This document shows, in pieces, positions 24,622-32,483 of a stretch of DNA of 36,670 nt. This stretch comes from an uncultured Bacillota bacterium (lineage in GTDB: Bacteria > Bacillota > Sulfobacillia > JAMDAP01), in assembly GCA_937868875.1 (NCBI GenBank), contig CALMNP010000214.1, positions 1 to 36,670 of the forward strand, read 5' to 3'. A program made the translations under genes and the position numbers. Below the pieces are notes generated by a model. That model was not told the DNA's origin and made no database searches. It was given only the letters and a program-made list of their open reading frames with translations. Numbering within the stretch: the stretch's first letter is position 1; each line of letters starts with the position of its first letter.

Positions 24622-24657
24622 GGCCCGGGTCGGTACCTGGAAGCACCGGCCCGGGCC
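24622..24657 (-). terminator. Attenuating hairpin after the binding-protein gene
   Basis: Arms GGCCCGGGTCGGT (24622-24634) and ACCGGCCCGGGCC (24645-24657) pair over 13 bases with one mismatch around a 10-base loop. On the transcribed minus strand the stem is followed by CCCCTTTTC. It lies between the lipoprotein gene and the first permease. It looks like a partial terminator or mRNA-stabilising end that yields excess binding protein over permease. Confidence 0.7.
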
Positions 24658-24679
24658 GTGCGTTCATCACCAGCTTAGA

Positions 24680-26008
24680 CTACTTTGCCTCTTCAGTCAG
24701 CAACTGGTTCAACGCGTCGTTGTTGGTCTTGGCCGCGGCAACCACGTCCTTGCCGGTGATGGCGGCGGTGATGATGTTGCCCACCAGGTCGCGGGCCTTG
24801 CCGACGTTGATCACGAGGGGACGGTCAGCAGGGCTGCCCACCTTGCCGGACTCCAGGGCCACGCTGACCCAGTCGGCAGGCCAGGCCTTCTTGCCCTCGT
24901 CGCTCTCCCACACGGAGGTGCGGGCGCTGGGGACGCCGGTGGACTGAATCTTGGTGGTGACTTCCTTGCTGGTGGCCCACTTCAGGAACTCCCAGGCGGC
25001 GTCCTGGTTCTTGGAGGACTTGGCGATGGATAGGCCCCAGGAGGTGACGGAGTAGGGCAGGGCGCCCTTGTCGCCGGCCGGGAACATGGCGAAGCCGACC
25101 TTGTCGCCGATGGTGGACTTGTCGGGAGCGGTCACGTTCTTGTACAGGGAGTTGGCGTCAACCCACATGGCGGCCTTGCCCTGGGCGAAGATGGCGGCGG
25201 CCTGCGGCCACTCCATGTTCAGCACGCCGGGAGGCCCATAGTTCTTGAGCAGGTTGCCGTATTCGGTAACGGCCTTGGTGGCGGCCGGCGAGTCGAGGAC
25301 GAACTTGCCGTTCTCGATGAAGTTGCCGCCTTCGCTGTAGAGGAAGCTGGAGAACTGGGTCACGGCCGGGTTGCCCTTGCCGCGCATGACGATACCGTAG
25401 ATGCCCTTGTCAGGGTTGTTCAGCTTCTTGGCGGCGGCCTCAAGGTCAGCGATGGTCTTCGGCGCCTTGAGGTTCGCGGCCTGGAAGAGGTCCTTGCGGT
25501 AGTAGACGATCTCCTGCTCGGTGACGATCGGAACACCGGTCAGGTGACCGTTGACGGTCTCCGTCTGCATCGGGCCCTGAAAGTAGTCGCTGGCGCCGTA
25601 CTCAGCGGGCGTCTTCTTTGCATCATTCATGTAGGTAGTCAGGTCCGTGTACCAGCCGTTCTTGTCGAACAGCTTGGCTTCCTGCAGGGGACGCTGCATG
25701 AACACGTCCACGGTGCCGGCGCCGGAGGTCAGTTCCACGGTCAACTTCTGGGTCAGCTGGTTCTCGGTGATGGACTCCATCTGGACCTTGATGCCGGTCT
25801 TGGCTTCGAAGTCCGGGATCATGGTCTTGAGAGTCTCCGTCCACGGGTGGTTGGCCGCCAGGAAGCGAATCGTGGTGCCGGCGTAGGGCTTGTCCGAGTT
25901 GCTGGTTCCCTTGGGCGCTTCCTTGGTGCCGCCGCAACCGGTGAGTGCGACGCTGCCCAGGATAGCGACCAGCATGATCAGAGCCCAGGTGCGCTGGAAA
26001 CGCTTCAT
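24680..26008 (-). CDS. Sugar-type extracellular binding lipoprotein
   Basis: 442 residues, solute-binding protein family 1 (UgpB/MalE-like). The signal peptide MKRFQRTWAL..., hydrophobic to residue 24, ends in the lipobox VALTGC, so Cys25 would be lipidated and anchored outside the membrane. A Ser/Lys/Gly linker follows, then TIRFLAANHPWTETLKTMIPDFEAKTGIKV, typical of the family, and a C-terminal helix LNQLLTEEAK. ATG at 26006-26008 with AGAGGAGG just upstream; an in-frame extension to 26185 crosses the promoter. It is the first gene of the operon. The ligand is inferred from gluconokinase and the dehydratase as a gluconate-like acid or a precursor oligosaccharide. Confidence 0.9.
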   Translation of the reverse strand: MKRFQRTWALIMLVAILGSVALTGCGGTKEAPKGTSNSDKPYAGTTIRFLAANHPWTETLKTMIPDFEAKTGIKVQMESITENQLTQKLTVELTSGAGTVDVFMQRPLQEAKLFDKNGWYTDLTTYMNDAKKTPAEYGASDYFQGPMQTETVNGHLTGVPIVTEQEIVYYRKDLFQAANLKAPKTIADLEAAAKKLNNPDKGIYGIVMRGKGNPAVTQFSSFLYSEGGNFIENGKFVLDSPAATKAVTEYGNLLKNYGPPGVLNMEWPQAAAIFAQGKAAMWVDANSLYKNVTAPDKSTIGDKVGFAMFPAGDKGALPYSVTSWGLSIAKSSKNQDAAWEFLKWATSKEVTTKIQSTGVPSARTSVWESDEGKKAWPADWVSVALESGKVGSPADRPLVINVGKARDLVGNIITAAITGKDVVAAAKTNNDALNQLLTEEAK

Positions 26009-26095
26009 GCTCGATCCTCCTCTGAGGAATTCGGATCGTTGACGTGCCGCCGGTCGTGGGATCTGCCACAAGGCCGCACGTGAACCCCTACCGAC

Positions 26096-26124
26096 AGAAT
26101 AGCATTTTTGTTTCATAGTGCCAA
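26096..26124 (-). promoter_or_regulatory. Promoter of the sugar-acid operon
   Basis: On the minus strand TTGGCA (26119-26124), 17-base spacer, TATTCT (26096-26101). It predicts a start near 26089 and a leader of about 80 bases. Just upstream at 26132-26150 an AT-rich AGAAAGTAAATTTTTTTCT gives AGAAA/TTTCT arms, a candidate operator for the RpiR protein or a general AT-rich UP element. Confidence 0.65.
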
Positions 26125-26175
26125 CGGAGAGAAAGTAAATTTTTTTCTTGCCCAGAGTCGAGTCGGGTGGAATGG

Positions 26176-26204
26176 GAATCGCCACCAGGCCGGTGTGATA
26201 GACT
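26176..26204 (+). promoter_or_regulatory. Weak extended -10 promoter of the nitroreductase
   Basis: TGATAGACT (26196-26204) gives an extended -10 with TAGACT. The matching -35 position (GAATCG) is poor. It is the best candidate in the short divergent region shared with the sugar-acid operon. Confidence 0.3.
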
Positions 26205-26239
26205 CAAGGCAGGTTCGAGAACCATAGGAGGTGCAGGCG

Positions 26240-26767
26240 ATGGACATCCTGCAGTCCATTCACGAGCGCCGCAGTGTCGGCAAAGTGAGGCCGGACCCCG
26301 TTCCGCGGGCTCTGGTGGAAGAATTGCTGGAGGCCGCCCGCTGGGCTCCGACTCACCACCGCACCGAGCCCTGGCGCTTCTGGGTCTTTAGCGGCAAGGG
26401 CAGGGACCGCCTGGCGGAGGCCTTCGCCGCTGCCGGCGGCGATAAGGAGAGGAACAAGCCGTACCGGGCGCCCGTGGTCGTGGCCGTGGGCTGCGTGCCC
26501 CAGCCGGCGGCGGACAACCCGCAGGAGGAACTCCTGGCGACGGGGGCCGCCATGCAGAACCTGCTGCTGGCCGCCCAGGCGAAGGGGCTGGCGGCCATCT
26601 GGCGCAGCGGGGCCATGGCGCACGGCCCGGGAGTGCGCACGCTCCTGGGGCTGGCGGAGAAGGATACGCTGGTGGGCTTCGTCTATCTGGGATTTCCCGA
26701 CCCCGACGTGACGGTGCTGCCGGGCCGCAGAAGCTCCGTTGAGGAACGAACCGTCTGGTACGAATAG
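26240..26767 (+). CDS. Nitroreductase-family flavoprotein
   Basis: 175 residues of the small nitroreductase (FMN-binding) family, YdjA-like. N-terminal IHERRSVGKVRPDPVPRALVEELLEAARWAPTHH contains the RRS and the WAP(T/S)HHR flavin/nucleotide-contact motifs; EPWRFWVFSGKGRDRL and, later, ATGAAMQNLLLAAQAKGLAAIWRSG and GLAEKDTLVGFVYLG follow the family order. The substrate is unknown; these enzymes reduce quinones or nitro compounds with NAD(P)H. Start is ATG 26240 with AGGAGGTG 6 bases upstream, better than the in-frame GTG at 26231, which lies within that site. It is divergent from the sugar-acid operon. Confidence 0.88.
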   Translation: MDILQSIHERRSVGKVRPDPVPRALVEELLEAARWAPTHHRTEPWRFWVFSGKGRDRLAEAFAAAGGDKERNKPYRAPVVVAVGCVPQPAADNPQEELLATGAAMQNLLLAAQAKGLAAIWRSGAMAHGPGVRTLLGLAEKDTLVGFVYLGFPDPDVTVLPGRRSSVEERTVWYE

Positions 26768-26812
26768 TACCTTCGCCCTCCTGGGGGAAGATACTGTTCA
26801 GGAGGGATTGTC

Positions 26813-27025
26813 ATGAAGATGGAAGCGGTAAAAGCCGAGTTGGAGAAGTGGGGCGAACTTCTCATCACCACGGCGGGCGGGCAGGGGTATGAGATTCACC
26901 TGGGCGATACGGAGTTCGACCTCTCCGCCCGCGTCATCCGTTTGCATACCCCGACGGCGGAGTTCACCATCGAGGGTGATGCCGTGGAGTCCATTCAGCA
27001 GCACTACGGGCATACCAACAAGTGA
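26813..27025 (+). CDS. 70-residue protein of unknown function
   Basis: 70 residues, acidic, no signal peptide, no Cys. It has MKMEAVKAELEKWGELLITTAGGQGYEIHLGDTEFD followed by RVIRLHTPTAEFTIEGDAVESIQQHYGH, a pattern of alternating beta strands and one helix at each end. No family was recognised. AGGAGGG lies about 5 bases before the ATG. It is 45 bases after the nitroreductase and may be co-transcribed. It ends before a hairpin at 27071. Confidence 0.7.
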   Translation: MKMEAVKAELEKWGELLITTAGGQGYEIHLGDTEFDLSARVIRLHTPTAEFTIEGDAVESIQQHYGHTNK

Positions 27026-27070
27026 CAGTTGGGCCGGCGAGGCCGGCTTCATCATGGCGGGAAGAAGACG

Positions 27071-27094
27071 GGGGCTGCCGCATGGGGCAGCCCC
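27071..27094. terminator. Hairpin between convergent genes
   Basis: GGGGCTGCC (27071-27079) pairs perfectly with GGCAGCCCC (27086-27094) with a 6-base loop. On the plus strand TGTT follows; on the minus strand, CGTCTTCTTCC. It probably serves both the 70-residue gene and the P-loop ATPase gene ending at 27166. Confidence 0.65.
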
Positions 27095-27165
27095 TGTTAC
27101 GTATCCTCGTGATGGTGTGGGCGGCGCAGTCAGGATGCCGATTCCCCCGGGATGGCCCGCCTGGA

Positions 27166-28287
27166 CTAGTCGGCTACCCCGGCGGGTTTGCGCTCCTCGG
27201 CAAGATCCAGGATGCGCTCCAGGACTCGCTGGCGCCGCTCCTCCACCTGGTCGAAGTGGATGTTCGGCACGTAGTAGGCCTCCAGCCGGTCGTGGGCGGC
27301 CTTGGCCCGTTTCAGAAAGCCGATGCCCCGGTTCAGGGCCGACTTGTAGGAGGCCTCCGCGGCGGCCATGTCGTCCCGGTGCGGCTCCAGCAGGGTCTGA
27401 TTGGTATAGGCGTCCGTGTCGATGACCACGTCGCCCAGGCGGGTGGCGTAGACGTGCGGTTCGATGGAACTGATCAGGGCCACATTCAGTTCCGGGATGA
27501 TGGCGTGGTCCACCCGGCTCGGGTTCATCGGGCAGTGGAAGAACTCGACGAAGTAGCCCTTCTGTACCGCTGCCTCAGCCAGCTTGCGGATCATGGGGGT
27601 CTTGCCGGTGCCGGGGGCGCCGGTCCATATGTAGCGACGGGCCACGGGGCCGACCAGGGTGTCCAGGTAGTTGACGGGCCCTTCCGGGGTGATGGCGCCG
27701 CCGAACAGGTGCCGCTCGCGGCCGGCCTTGTTGAGCCGCTTGGAGCCGAAAATCTCCACCCGCAGGTCCTCGGCCTTGCTGTTCAGCCAGTGCGGGTTGG
27801 CCGCCAGGCGCGAGTAGGTCTCCAGTTCGTCGTAGAAGGCTTTGGCCGCCCGCAGGTTGTCATAGGAGCGGGCGAACAGCCGGCTGATTTCCCGGTTCAG
27901 CCCGATGACGTGGTCGCGGTTGGCCCGCATCGCCGCCTCGTCCCAGTAGTCGCCCAGGTGGACGATCTCGTCCACGGCCCCCGGGTTCTTGGGGTCGACC
28001 AGGTGTGGGCTGGTGCCATCTATCAGCGTGATGTCGACGGTCGGAATCCTGAGGCCGTCCAGCGACCCGGGGTCAGACGAGCAGTGGAGCATCTCCACGT
28101 CGTAGCCCCGCTCCACCATTTCCTCGCCGATCTGGCGCATGAACGTGGACTTGCCGACCCCGGGGCCGCCCTTCAGGACAAAGATCTTGTTGCTGTCGGG
28201 CGGTGTGATCTGATCATAAAACGAATAGAACCCTTCCGGTGTGTTGCCTCCGGGGAAGAAACGCCGGATAGCGCCCTTCTTGCCCAT
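27166..28287 (-). CDS. Tandem P-loop ATPase, PRK06851-like
   Basis: 373 residues with an internal duplication. The first half has Walker A GGPGVGKST (40-48), LHCSSDPGSLDG and IDGTSPH. The second half has GAPGTGKT (223-230), FHCPMNPSRVDH and SSIEPH. Each half therefore holds a nucleotide site followed by a HCxxxPxxxD element. It matches a conserved uncharacterised family found mainly in spore-forming Bacillota (PRK06851-like). No known substrate. The ATG at 28285-28287 has GGGGAGGTC upstream. It is divergent from another P-loop gene at 28524. Confidence 0.82.
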   Translation of the reverse strand: MGKKGAIRRFFPGGNTPEGFYSFYDQITPPDSNKIFVLKGGPGVGKSTFMRQIGEEMVERGYDVEMLHCSSDPGSLDGLRIPTVDITLIDGTSPHLVDPKNPGAVDEIVHLGDYWDEAAMRANRDHVIGLNREISRLFARSYDNLRAAKAFYDELETYSRLAANPHWLNSKAEDLRVEIFGSKRLNKAGRERHLFGGAITPEGPVNYLDTLVGPVARRYIWTGAPGTGKTPMIRKLAEAAVQKGYFVEFFHCPMNPSRVDHAIIPELNVALISSIEPHVYATRLGDVVIDTDAYTNQTLLEPHRDDMAAAEASYKSALNRGIGFLKRAKAAHDRLEAYYVPNIHFDQVEERRQRVLERILDLAEERKPAGVAD

Positions 28288-28523
28288 TCTCTCGACCTCC
28301 CCATGCTTGGTTCCTGCCGAAGCCGCCGTTTCGGCGCCGTTCAGCCTATGGGGAGCCCCCGCTCGCGGTGCCAGTCCAAACAGGGTACCCTAGATGCAGG
28401 AAGGAGTGAAGCGTCATGAAGGCAATGCTGGTAGGGGAATGAGGACGGTTGGGCCGGGGCGAGGTTAGCAGGAGTGTGGACACCGGGCCGCGAACACAGG
28501 GGCAAACCGCCTGAGGGGGACCC

Positions 28524-29336
28524 ATGGACGTCATCGCTCTCGTTGGACCGAGCGGCACGGGCAAGAGTCACCGCGCCTCGCTCATCGCCTACGAATATAA
28601 CGTAGACCTGATTGTAGACGACGGCCTCCTGATCAAGGAGGCGCGAATCCTTGCCGGGGAGTCGGCCAAGCGCGAGTCCACAATGATGGCCGCCATCCGC
28701 CGGGCCTTATTCGAGGACGAGGAGCACGCGGCCGAGGTGCGCCGGGGCCTTCAACGGGAGGACCCGAACCGGGTGCTCATCCTCGGCACCTCCCGCGGCA
28801 TGGTGGAGCAGATCTGCCTGCGCCTGGCCCTGCCCCTTCCCAGCCGCTGGGTCGGCATCGAGGAGGTCGCCTCTCCTGCCGAGATGCGCAAGGCGCGACG
28901 CATTCGCAAGGAGCAGGGCAAGCACGTCATCCCCGTGCCCACGGTGGAGGTTAAGAAGACCTTCTCCGGCTACCTGGTCGACCCGCTGCGCTTCCTGCTC
29001 CACCGCGAGACAGACGAGGACCTGTGGATTGAGAAGTCCGTGGTCCGGCCCACCTACAGCTCTCTGGGCCGCTTCTACATCGCCGATACCGTGCTGGCCG
29101 CCATAGCTACCCACGCGGCGCACGAGGTGGAAGGGGTCGGCAGGGTGCTGCGGACCATCGTGGAGAACGATTCCCGGGGCCTCACCCTGACCCTGGAGCT
29201 GTCGCTCCGGTACGGGTTCCCGCTCATTCCGGTACTGGAGTTGGTGCAGCAGGAGGTGGCCAGGGTAGTCCGTCAGATGACCGCCCTCAACATCCTGGAG
29301 GTCAACGTGGATGGCCGCCGCCTGGCGGTGGAGTGA
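28524..29336 (+). CDS. P-loop NTPase fused to an Asp23-like domain
   Basis: 270 residues. The N-terminal P-loop domain begins at once with MDVIALVGPSGTGKSH (Walker A 8-15) and then VDDGLLIKEARILAG; GTSRGMVEQI and VEEV-type GIEEVAS follow. After a basic segment (121-148) comes an Asp23/Gls24-like region (about 180-265): SLGRFYIADTVLAAIATHAAHEVEGVGRV, with the strand-helix pattern and EVEGV of that family. Asp23 proteins act near the cell envelope in Gram-positive bacteria. The combined role is unknown. ATG with GAGGGGG a few bases upstream. A palindromic terminator follows. Confidence 0.8.
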   Translation: MDVIALVGPSGTGKSHRASLIAYEYNVDLIVDDGLLIKEARILAGESAKRESTMMAAIRRALFEDEEHAAEVRRGLQREDPNRVLILGTSRGMVEQICLRLALPLPSRWVGIEEVASPAEMRKARRIRKEQGKHVIPVPTVEVKKTFSGYLVDPLRFLLHRETDEDLWIEKSVVRPTYSSLGRFYIADTVLAAIATHAAHEVEGVGRVLRTIVENDSRGLTLTLELSLRYGFPLIPVLELVQQEVARVVRQMTALNILEVNVDGRRLAVE

Positions 29337-29352
29337 CGACGCAGAGGGAGTG

Positions 29353-29370
29353 GGGCGCCGGCCGGCGCCC
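29353..29370 (+). terminator. Palindromic terminator
   Basis: GGGCGCCGG (29353-29361) and CCGGCGCCC (29362-29370) form a perfect 18-base palindrome that folds as a GC-rich hairpin with a small loop, followed by TCTCCGTTTCTT. It separates the Asp23-type gene from the phosphate regulon. Confidence 0.7.
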
Positions 29371-29380
29371 TCTCCGTTTC

Positions 29381-29397
29381 TTAATCAAACCTTAACT
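29381..29397 (+). promoter_or_regulatory. Pho-box-like repeats upstream of phoP
   Basis: TTAATC (29381-29386) and TTAACT (29392-29397) are 11 bases apart, the spacing of Gram-positive Pho-box repeats. A third position (29403) is CTGTCT and fits poorly. It may allow PhoP to regulate its own operon. It lies about 110 bases upstream of the extended -10, farther than usual, so the effect may be weak. Confidence 0.4.
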
Positions 29398-29500
29398 GGA
29401 GCCTGTCTCCCGACAGGAAAAGAGACGCGTTACAATCAACTTATTGAAAGGCCGTCGGGTTGGCGCCTGAGTTGACCTGACCAGGACGCACCAGAGCCCA

Positions 29501-29509
29501 TGCTATAAT
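29501..29509 (+). promoter_or_regulatory. Extended -10 promoter of phoPR
   Basis: TGCTATAAT (29501-29509): a perfect TATAAT with the TGN extension. No -35 match at the normal distance. Predicted start near 29516, so the leader before the TTG at 29533 is about 17 bases. Confidence 0.6.
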
Positions 29510-29532
29510 TCTCAGTGACTGAGGTGATGTCC

Positions 29533-30252
29533 TTGGCCGATCGGGTTCTGGTGGTCGACGACGAGCCTGCGCTGGTCGAACTGGTTGCCTTCAACCTGCG
29601 GAAGGCCGGTTTTGACGTAAACACGGCCGCCGATGGCGCCGCGGCCCTGGTAGCAGCCCGGTCCTGGAACCCTCAGGTTGTGGTGTTGGACGTGATGCTG
29701 CCCGGCCTGGACGGTTTCGAGGTCTGCCGCGAACTGCGCAAGTGGTCGGCGGTGCCTGTGCTGATGCTGACCGCCCGGAAAGAGGAAGTGGACCGGGTGG
29801 TGGGTCTGGAGCTCGGCGCGGACGACTACCTGACCAAGCCTTTCAGTCCCCGGGAACTGGTGGCCAGGGTGCGGGCCTTGCTGCGCCGCGTCCGGCTCGA
29901 CCGGGAGACGGCGGCTGCCGGCCTTGCCGGTGGCGTTCTGGAATCGGGCTCCCTGCGCATCGATCTGGAGCGCCATGACGTGACTGTGGAAGGGCGCAGC
30001 GTTGACCTGACGCCCACGGAGTTCCGCCTGCTCTCGCAGTTGGCCCAGCACCCCGGCCGGGTCTACGGCCGCGAGGACCTGCTGCGGGTCATCTGGGGCG
30101 ACGACTTCTTCGGCGACGAGCGCACCGTGGATGTCCACGTGCGCCACCTGCGGGAGAAGGTGGAACCGGACCCCGCCCATCCGCAGCTCATTCTCACAGT
30201 TCGAGGTGTCGGCTACCGCTTCAGCCCTCGGCCCCAGGGGGAGTTGCCATGA
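29533..30252 (+). CDS. phoP: PhoP/PhoB-type response regulator
   Basis: 239 residues, OmpR/PhoB family. Receiver domain (1-118): acidic VVDDEP (7-12), phosphorylation Asp53 in VVLDVMLPGLDGFE, Thr80 in MLTARKEE, and Lys102 in DDYLTKPFSPREL. Winged-helix DNA-binding domain (about 140-235): LTPTEFRLLSQLAQHPGRVYGREDLL, RTVDVHVRHLREKVEPDP, and VRGVGYRF. It should bind Pho-box direct repeats when phosphorylated by PhoR. The start is taken as the TTG at 29533, with AGGTGA 5 bases upstream; an upstream GTG (29515) would sit at the transcription start. It overlaps phoR by four bases (ATGA). The pst genes directly downstream support phosphate control. Confidence 0.9.
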   Translation: MADRVLVVDDEPALVELVAFNLRKAGFDVNTAADGAAALVAARSWNPQVVVLDVMLPGLDGFEVCRELRKWSAVPVLMLTARKEEVDRVVGLELGADDYLTKPFSPRELVARVRALLRRVRLDRETAAAGLAGGVLESGSLRIDLERHDVTVEGRSVDLTPTEFRLLSQLAQHPGRVYGREDLLRVIWGDDFFGDERTVDVHVRHLREKVEPDPAHPQLILTVRGVGYRFSPRPQGELP

Positions 30253-31640
30253 ACCGCCTTGTTCAGCGTCTCGGCGCGCTGGCCCTGGTCCCAGCGGTAC
30301 TCACCGGCGTCTTCCTGGTGGCAGGCGCCTATTACCTCATGGCCCCGGGCGTCTTGCTGTACCGCATTCTCGGTCTGGTCCTCCTGACCGTGGCTGCAGT
30401 CATCGTCACCAGCGTCGCGGCGGCCTACCGCATCGCCGGTGACCTTCGGGACCGCATCGCCGAGATGCGCCTGGTGGCCCAGCAGGTCGGGAAAGGCACG
30501 CTGGGCGAGAAGATCTACGCCGTCCAAACCCTGGACGAGCTGGGTCTGCTGGCCCAGGACCTGAACGACATGCTGTCCCGGATAAGTCAGCGGCTGGGGA
30601 CCCTGGGCGAGGAGAAGACCCGCGCCGACACCATTCTCAACCACCTGGGCGACGGCGTACTTCTGGTTTCACCCCGCATGCGGGTGGTCTACGCCAACCC
30701 GGCCTGCCGTACCGTACTGGACCTGGAGCGTCGGGTGGTGGAAGGCCGTTTTCTGCTGGAGGTCATCTCCAACTCCGATCTGGAGCGCCGCGTGCTGCGA
30801 GCCTTGCAGCAGGCGGAGACATCTCGGACGGAGGTCCGCCGGGGGCTGCGGGACGAGACGATACTGGACGTGCAGATCGCCCCGGTTCAGGATGGGCCGC
30901 GGACGGTAGGGGCTCTCCTGGTGATTCGCGACGTCTCGCGTGCCAGGAAGCTGGAACGGGCGCGGGCGGAATTCGTGGCCAACGCCTCCCACGAGCTTCA
31001 GACCCCACTGACCGCTATCCGGGGTTTCGCTGAGACCCTGCTGGATGGCGCCATGGACGACCCCGAATCCGCCCGTCGCTTTGTAGAGATTATTCAGCGC
31101 GAGTCCGTCCGCCTTTCCGAGCTGGTGGACGAGCTTCTGGACCTCTCCAAGATCGAATCGGGCAAACTTCCCGTGAACCGGGCGGCCTTCAGCCTGGCGG
31201 AACTGACCAGCGACGTGGTGTCGCGCCTGGAGATGCGCCTGGAGAGCAAGCGCCTTACCCTGACGCGGCAGTTCCCGCCGGACCTGCCCCAGGCCTACGC
31301 CGACCGGGCCCAGATCGCCCGCGTGATGCTCAACCTTCTGGACAACGCCGTCAAGTACACGCCGGCGGAGGGGCGCATCACCGTGGGCGCTCAGGACGAC
31401 GGCACCCACCTGACGGTGTTCGTCTCCGACAGCGGCATCGGCATACCGGAAGGGGACCAGGAGCGCATCTTCGAGCGCTTCTACCGCGTGGACAAGGCGC
31501 GCAGCCGCGAGTCCGGAGGCACCGGCCTCGGCCTCTCCATCGTCAAGCACCTGGTGGAGCGGAACGGCGGCTCGGTCAGCGTGGAAAGCCATCCCGGCGC
31601 CGGGTCCCACTTCCATTTCACGCTACCCAAGGCGCCCTGA
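30249..31640 (+). CDS. phoR: PhoR-type sensor histidine kinase
   Basis: 463 residues. Two membrane segments (about 7-30 and 36-59) are joined by only a few residues, so there is no extracellular sensing domain. HAMP (about 60-112), a PAS domain (about 125-230: LNHLGDGVLLVSPRMRVVYAN), dimerisation domain with His248 in ANASHELQTPLTAIRGF, and a catalytic domain with LLDNAVKYTP (N box), SDSGIGIPEGDQERIFERFYRVD (G1/F box) and GGTGLGLSIVKHLVERNGG (G2). It probably reads phosphate status through the PstSCAB/PhoU complex, not directly. The HELQTPL motif has Gln where Lys or Arg is usual. ATG overlaps phoP by ATGA. Confidence 0.9.
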   Translation: MNRLVQRLGALALVPAVLTGVFLVAGAYYLMAPGVLLYRILGLVLLTVAAVIVTSVAAAYRIAGDLRDRIAEMRLVAQQVGKGTLGEKIYAVQTLDELGLLAQDLNDMLSRISQRLGTLGEEKTRADTILNHLGDGVLLVSPRMRVVYANPACRTVLDLERRVVEGRFLLEVISNSDLERRVLRALQQAETSRTEVRRGLRDETILDVQIAPVQDGPRTVGALLVIRDVSRARKLERARAEFVANASHELQTPLTAIRGFAETLLDGAMDDPESARRFVEIIQRESVRLSELVDELLDLSKIESGKLPVNRAAFSLAELTSDVVSRLEMRLESKRLTLTRQFPPDLPQAYADRAQIARVMLNLLDNAVKYTPAEGRITVGAQDDGTHLTVFVSDSGIGIPEGDQERIFERFYRVDKARSRESGGTGLGLSIVKHLVERNGGSVSVESHPGAGSHFHFTLPKAP

Positions 31641-31706
31641 CGGCGCCGTTGATGGGTCCCCGAGGGGTGGCTAGCCGTGAAGTTTTACCCGCAAAGGAGC
31701 CGTCGC

Positions 31707-32471
31707 ATGTCCGAGGAGCACAGCAAGATCACGGTCCGCAGCCTGAACCTCTTTTACGGCAACTTTCAGGCCTTGAAGAACATCAACATTGACGTCCAGG
31801 AGCGGCGGGTGACGGCCTTCATCGGGCCCTCCGGCTGCGGTAAGTCCACCTTCCTGCGTACGCTCAACCGCATGAACGACCTCATCGAGGACGTTCGGAT
31901 CAAGGGCGACGTGCTGTTGGACGGGCGGAACATCTACCACCGCGACGTGGACGTGGTGGCCCTGCGCAAGCAGGTGGGCATGGTCTTTCAACGCCCCAAC
32001 CCCTTCCCCATGTCCATTTACGACAACGTGGCCTACGGACCTCGCGTCCACGGCGAGACCAGCCGGCGGGGGCTGAACCGCCTGGTGGAGTCCAGCCTGC
32101 GATCCGCGGCCCTCTGGGACGAGGTCAAGGACCGGCTTCACCGGTCGGCCCTGGGGCTCTCCGGCGGCCAGCAGCAGCGCCTCTGCATCGCCCGCCTGCT
32201 GGCGGTGGAGCCCGAGGTGGTGCTGATGGATGAACCGGCCTCGGCCCTGGACCCCATCTCCACCGCCAAGATCGAGGACCTGATTCGCGACCTGCGCGAA
32301 CGCTACACCATCATCATTGTCACCCACAACATGCAGCAGGCGGCCCGCGTCTCAGACTCCACCGCCTTCTTCCTTTCCGGCGAGATGGTGGAGATGGCGC
32401 CCACCGAGCAACTGTTCCAGACTCCCCGTGACAAGCGCACGGAGGATTACATTACGGGCCGTTTCGGCTGA
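31707..32471 (+). CDS. pstB: PstB, phosphate ABC transporter ATPase
   Basis: 254 residues. ATPase of the high-affinity phosphate importer. Walker [10 protein letters not shown] (40-48), [12 protein letters not shown], the PstB-specific [22 protein letters not shown], signature [13 protein letters not shown], Walker [15 protein letters not shown]-loop [13 protein letters not shown] and the C-terminal [11 protein letters not shown] are all typical. Start is ATG 31707 with AAAGGAG upstream, not the GTG 30 bases earlier. Its place is unusual: it stands before phoU and pstS, immediately downstream of phoR (66 bases), rather than after pstA. Confidence 0.95.
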   Translation: MSEEHSKITVRSLNLFYGNFQALKNINIDVQERRVTAFIGPSGCGKSTFLRTLNRMNDLIEDVRIKGDVLLDGRNIYHRDVDVVALRKQVGMVFQRPNPFPMSIYDNVAYGPRVHGETSRRGLNRLVESSLRSAALWDEVKDRLHRSALGLSGGQQQRLCIARLLAVEPEVVLMDEPASALDPISTAKIEDLIRDLRERYTIIIVTHNMQQAARVSDSTAFFLSGEMVEMAPTEQLFQTPRDKRTEDYITGRFG

Positions 32472-32483
32472 GGAGGATGGCGC

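Noticed and set aside
28416-28442. Eight-codon frame (MKAMLVGE) with a good ribosome-binding site before the Asp23-type gene.
   Set aside because: Too short to assign. It could be a leader peptide, but nothing links it to the gene 80 bases downstream.
29472-29477. TTGACC as the -35 of phoP.
   Set aside because: It is 26 bases from TATAAT, too far; the TGC extension of the -10 explains the promoter better.
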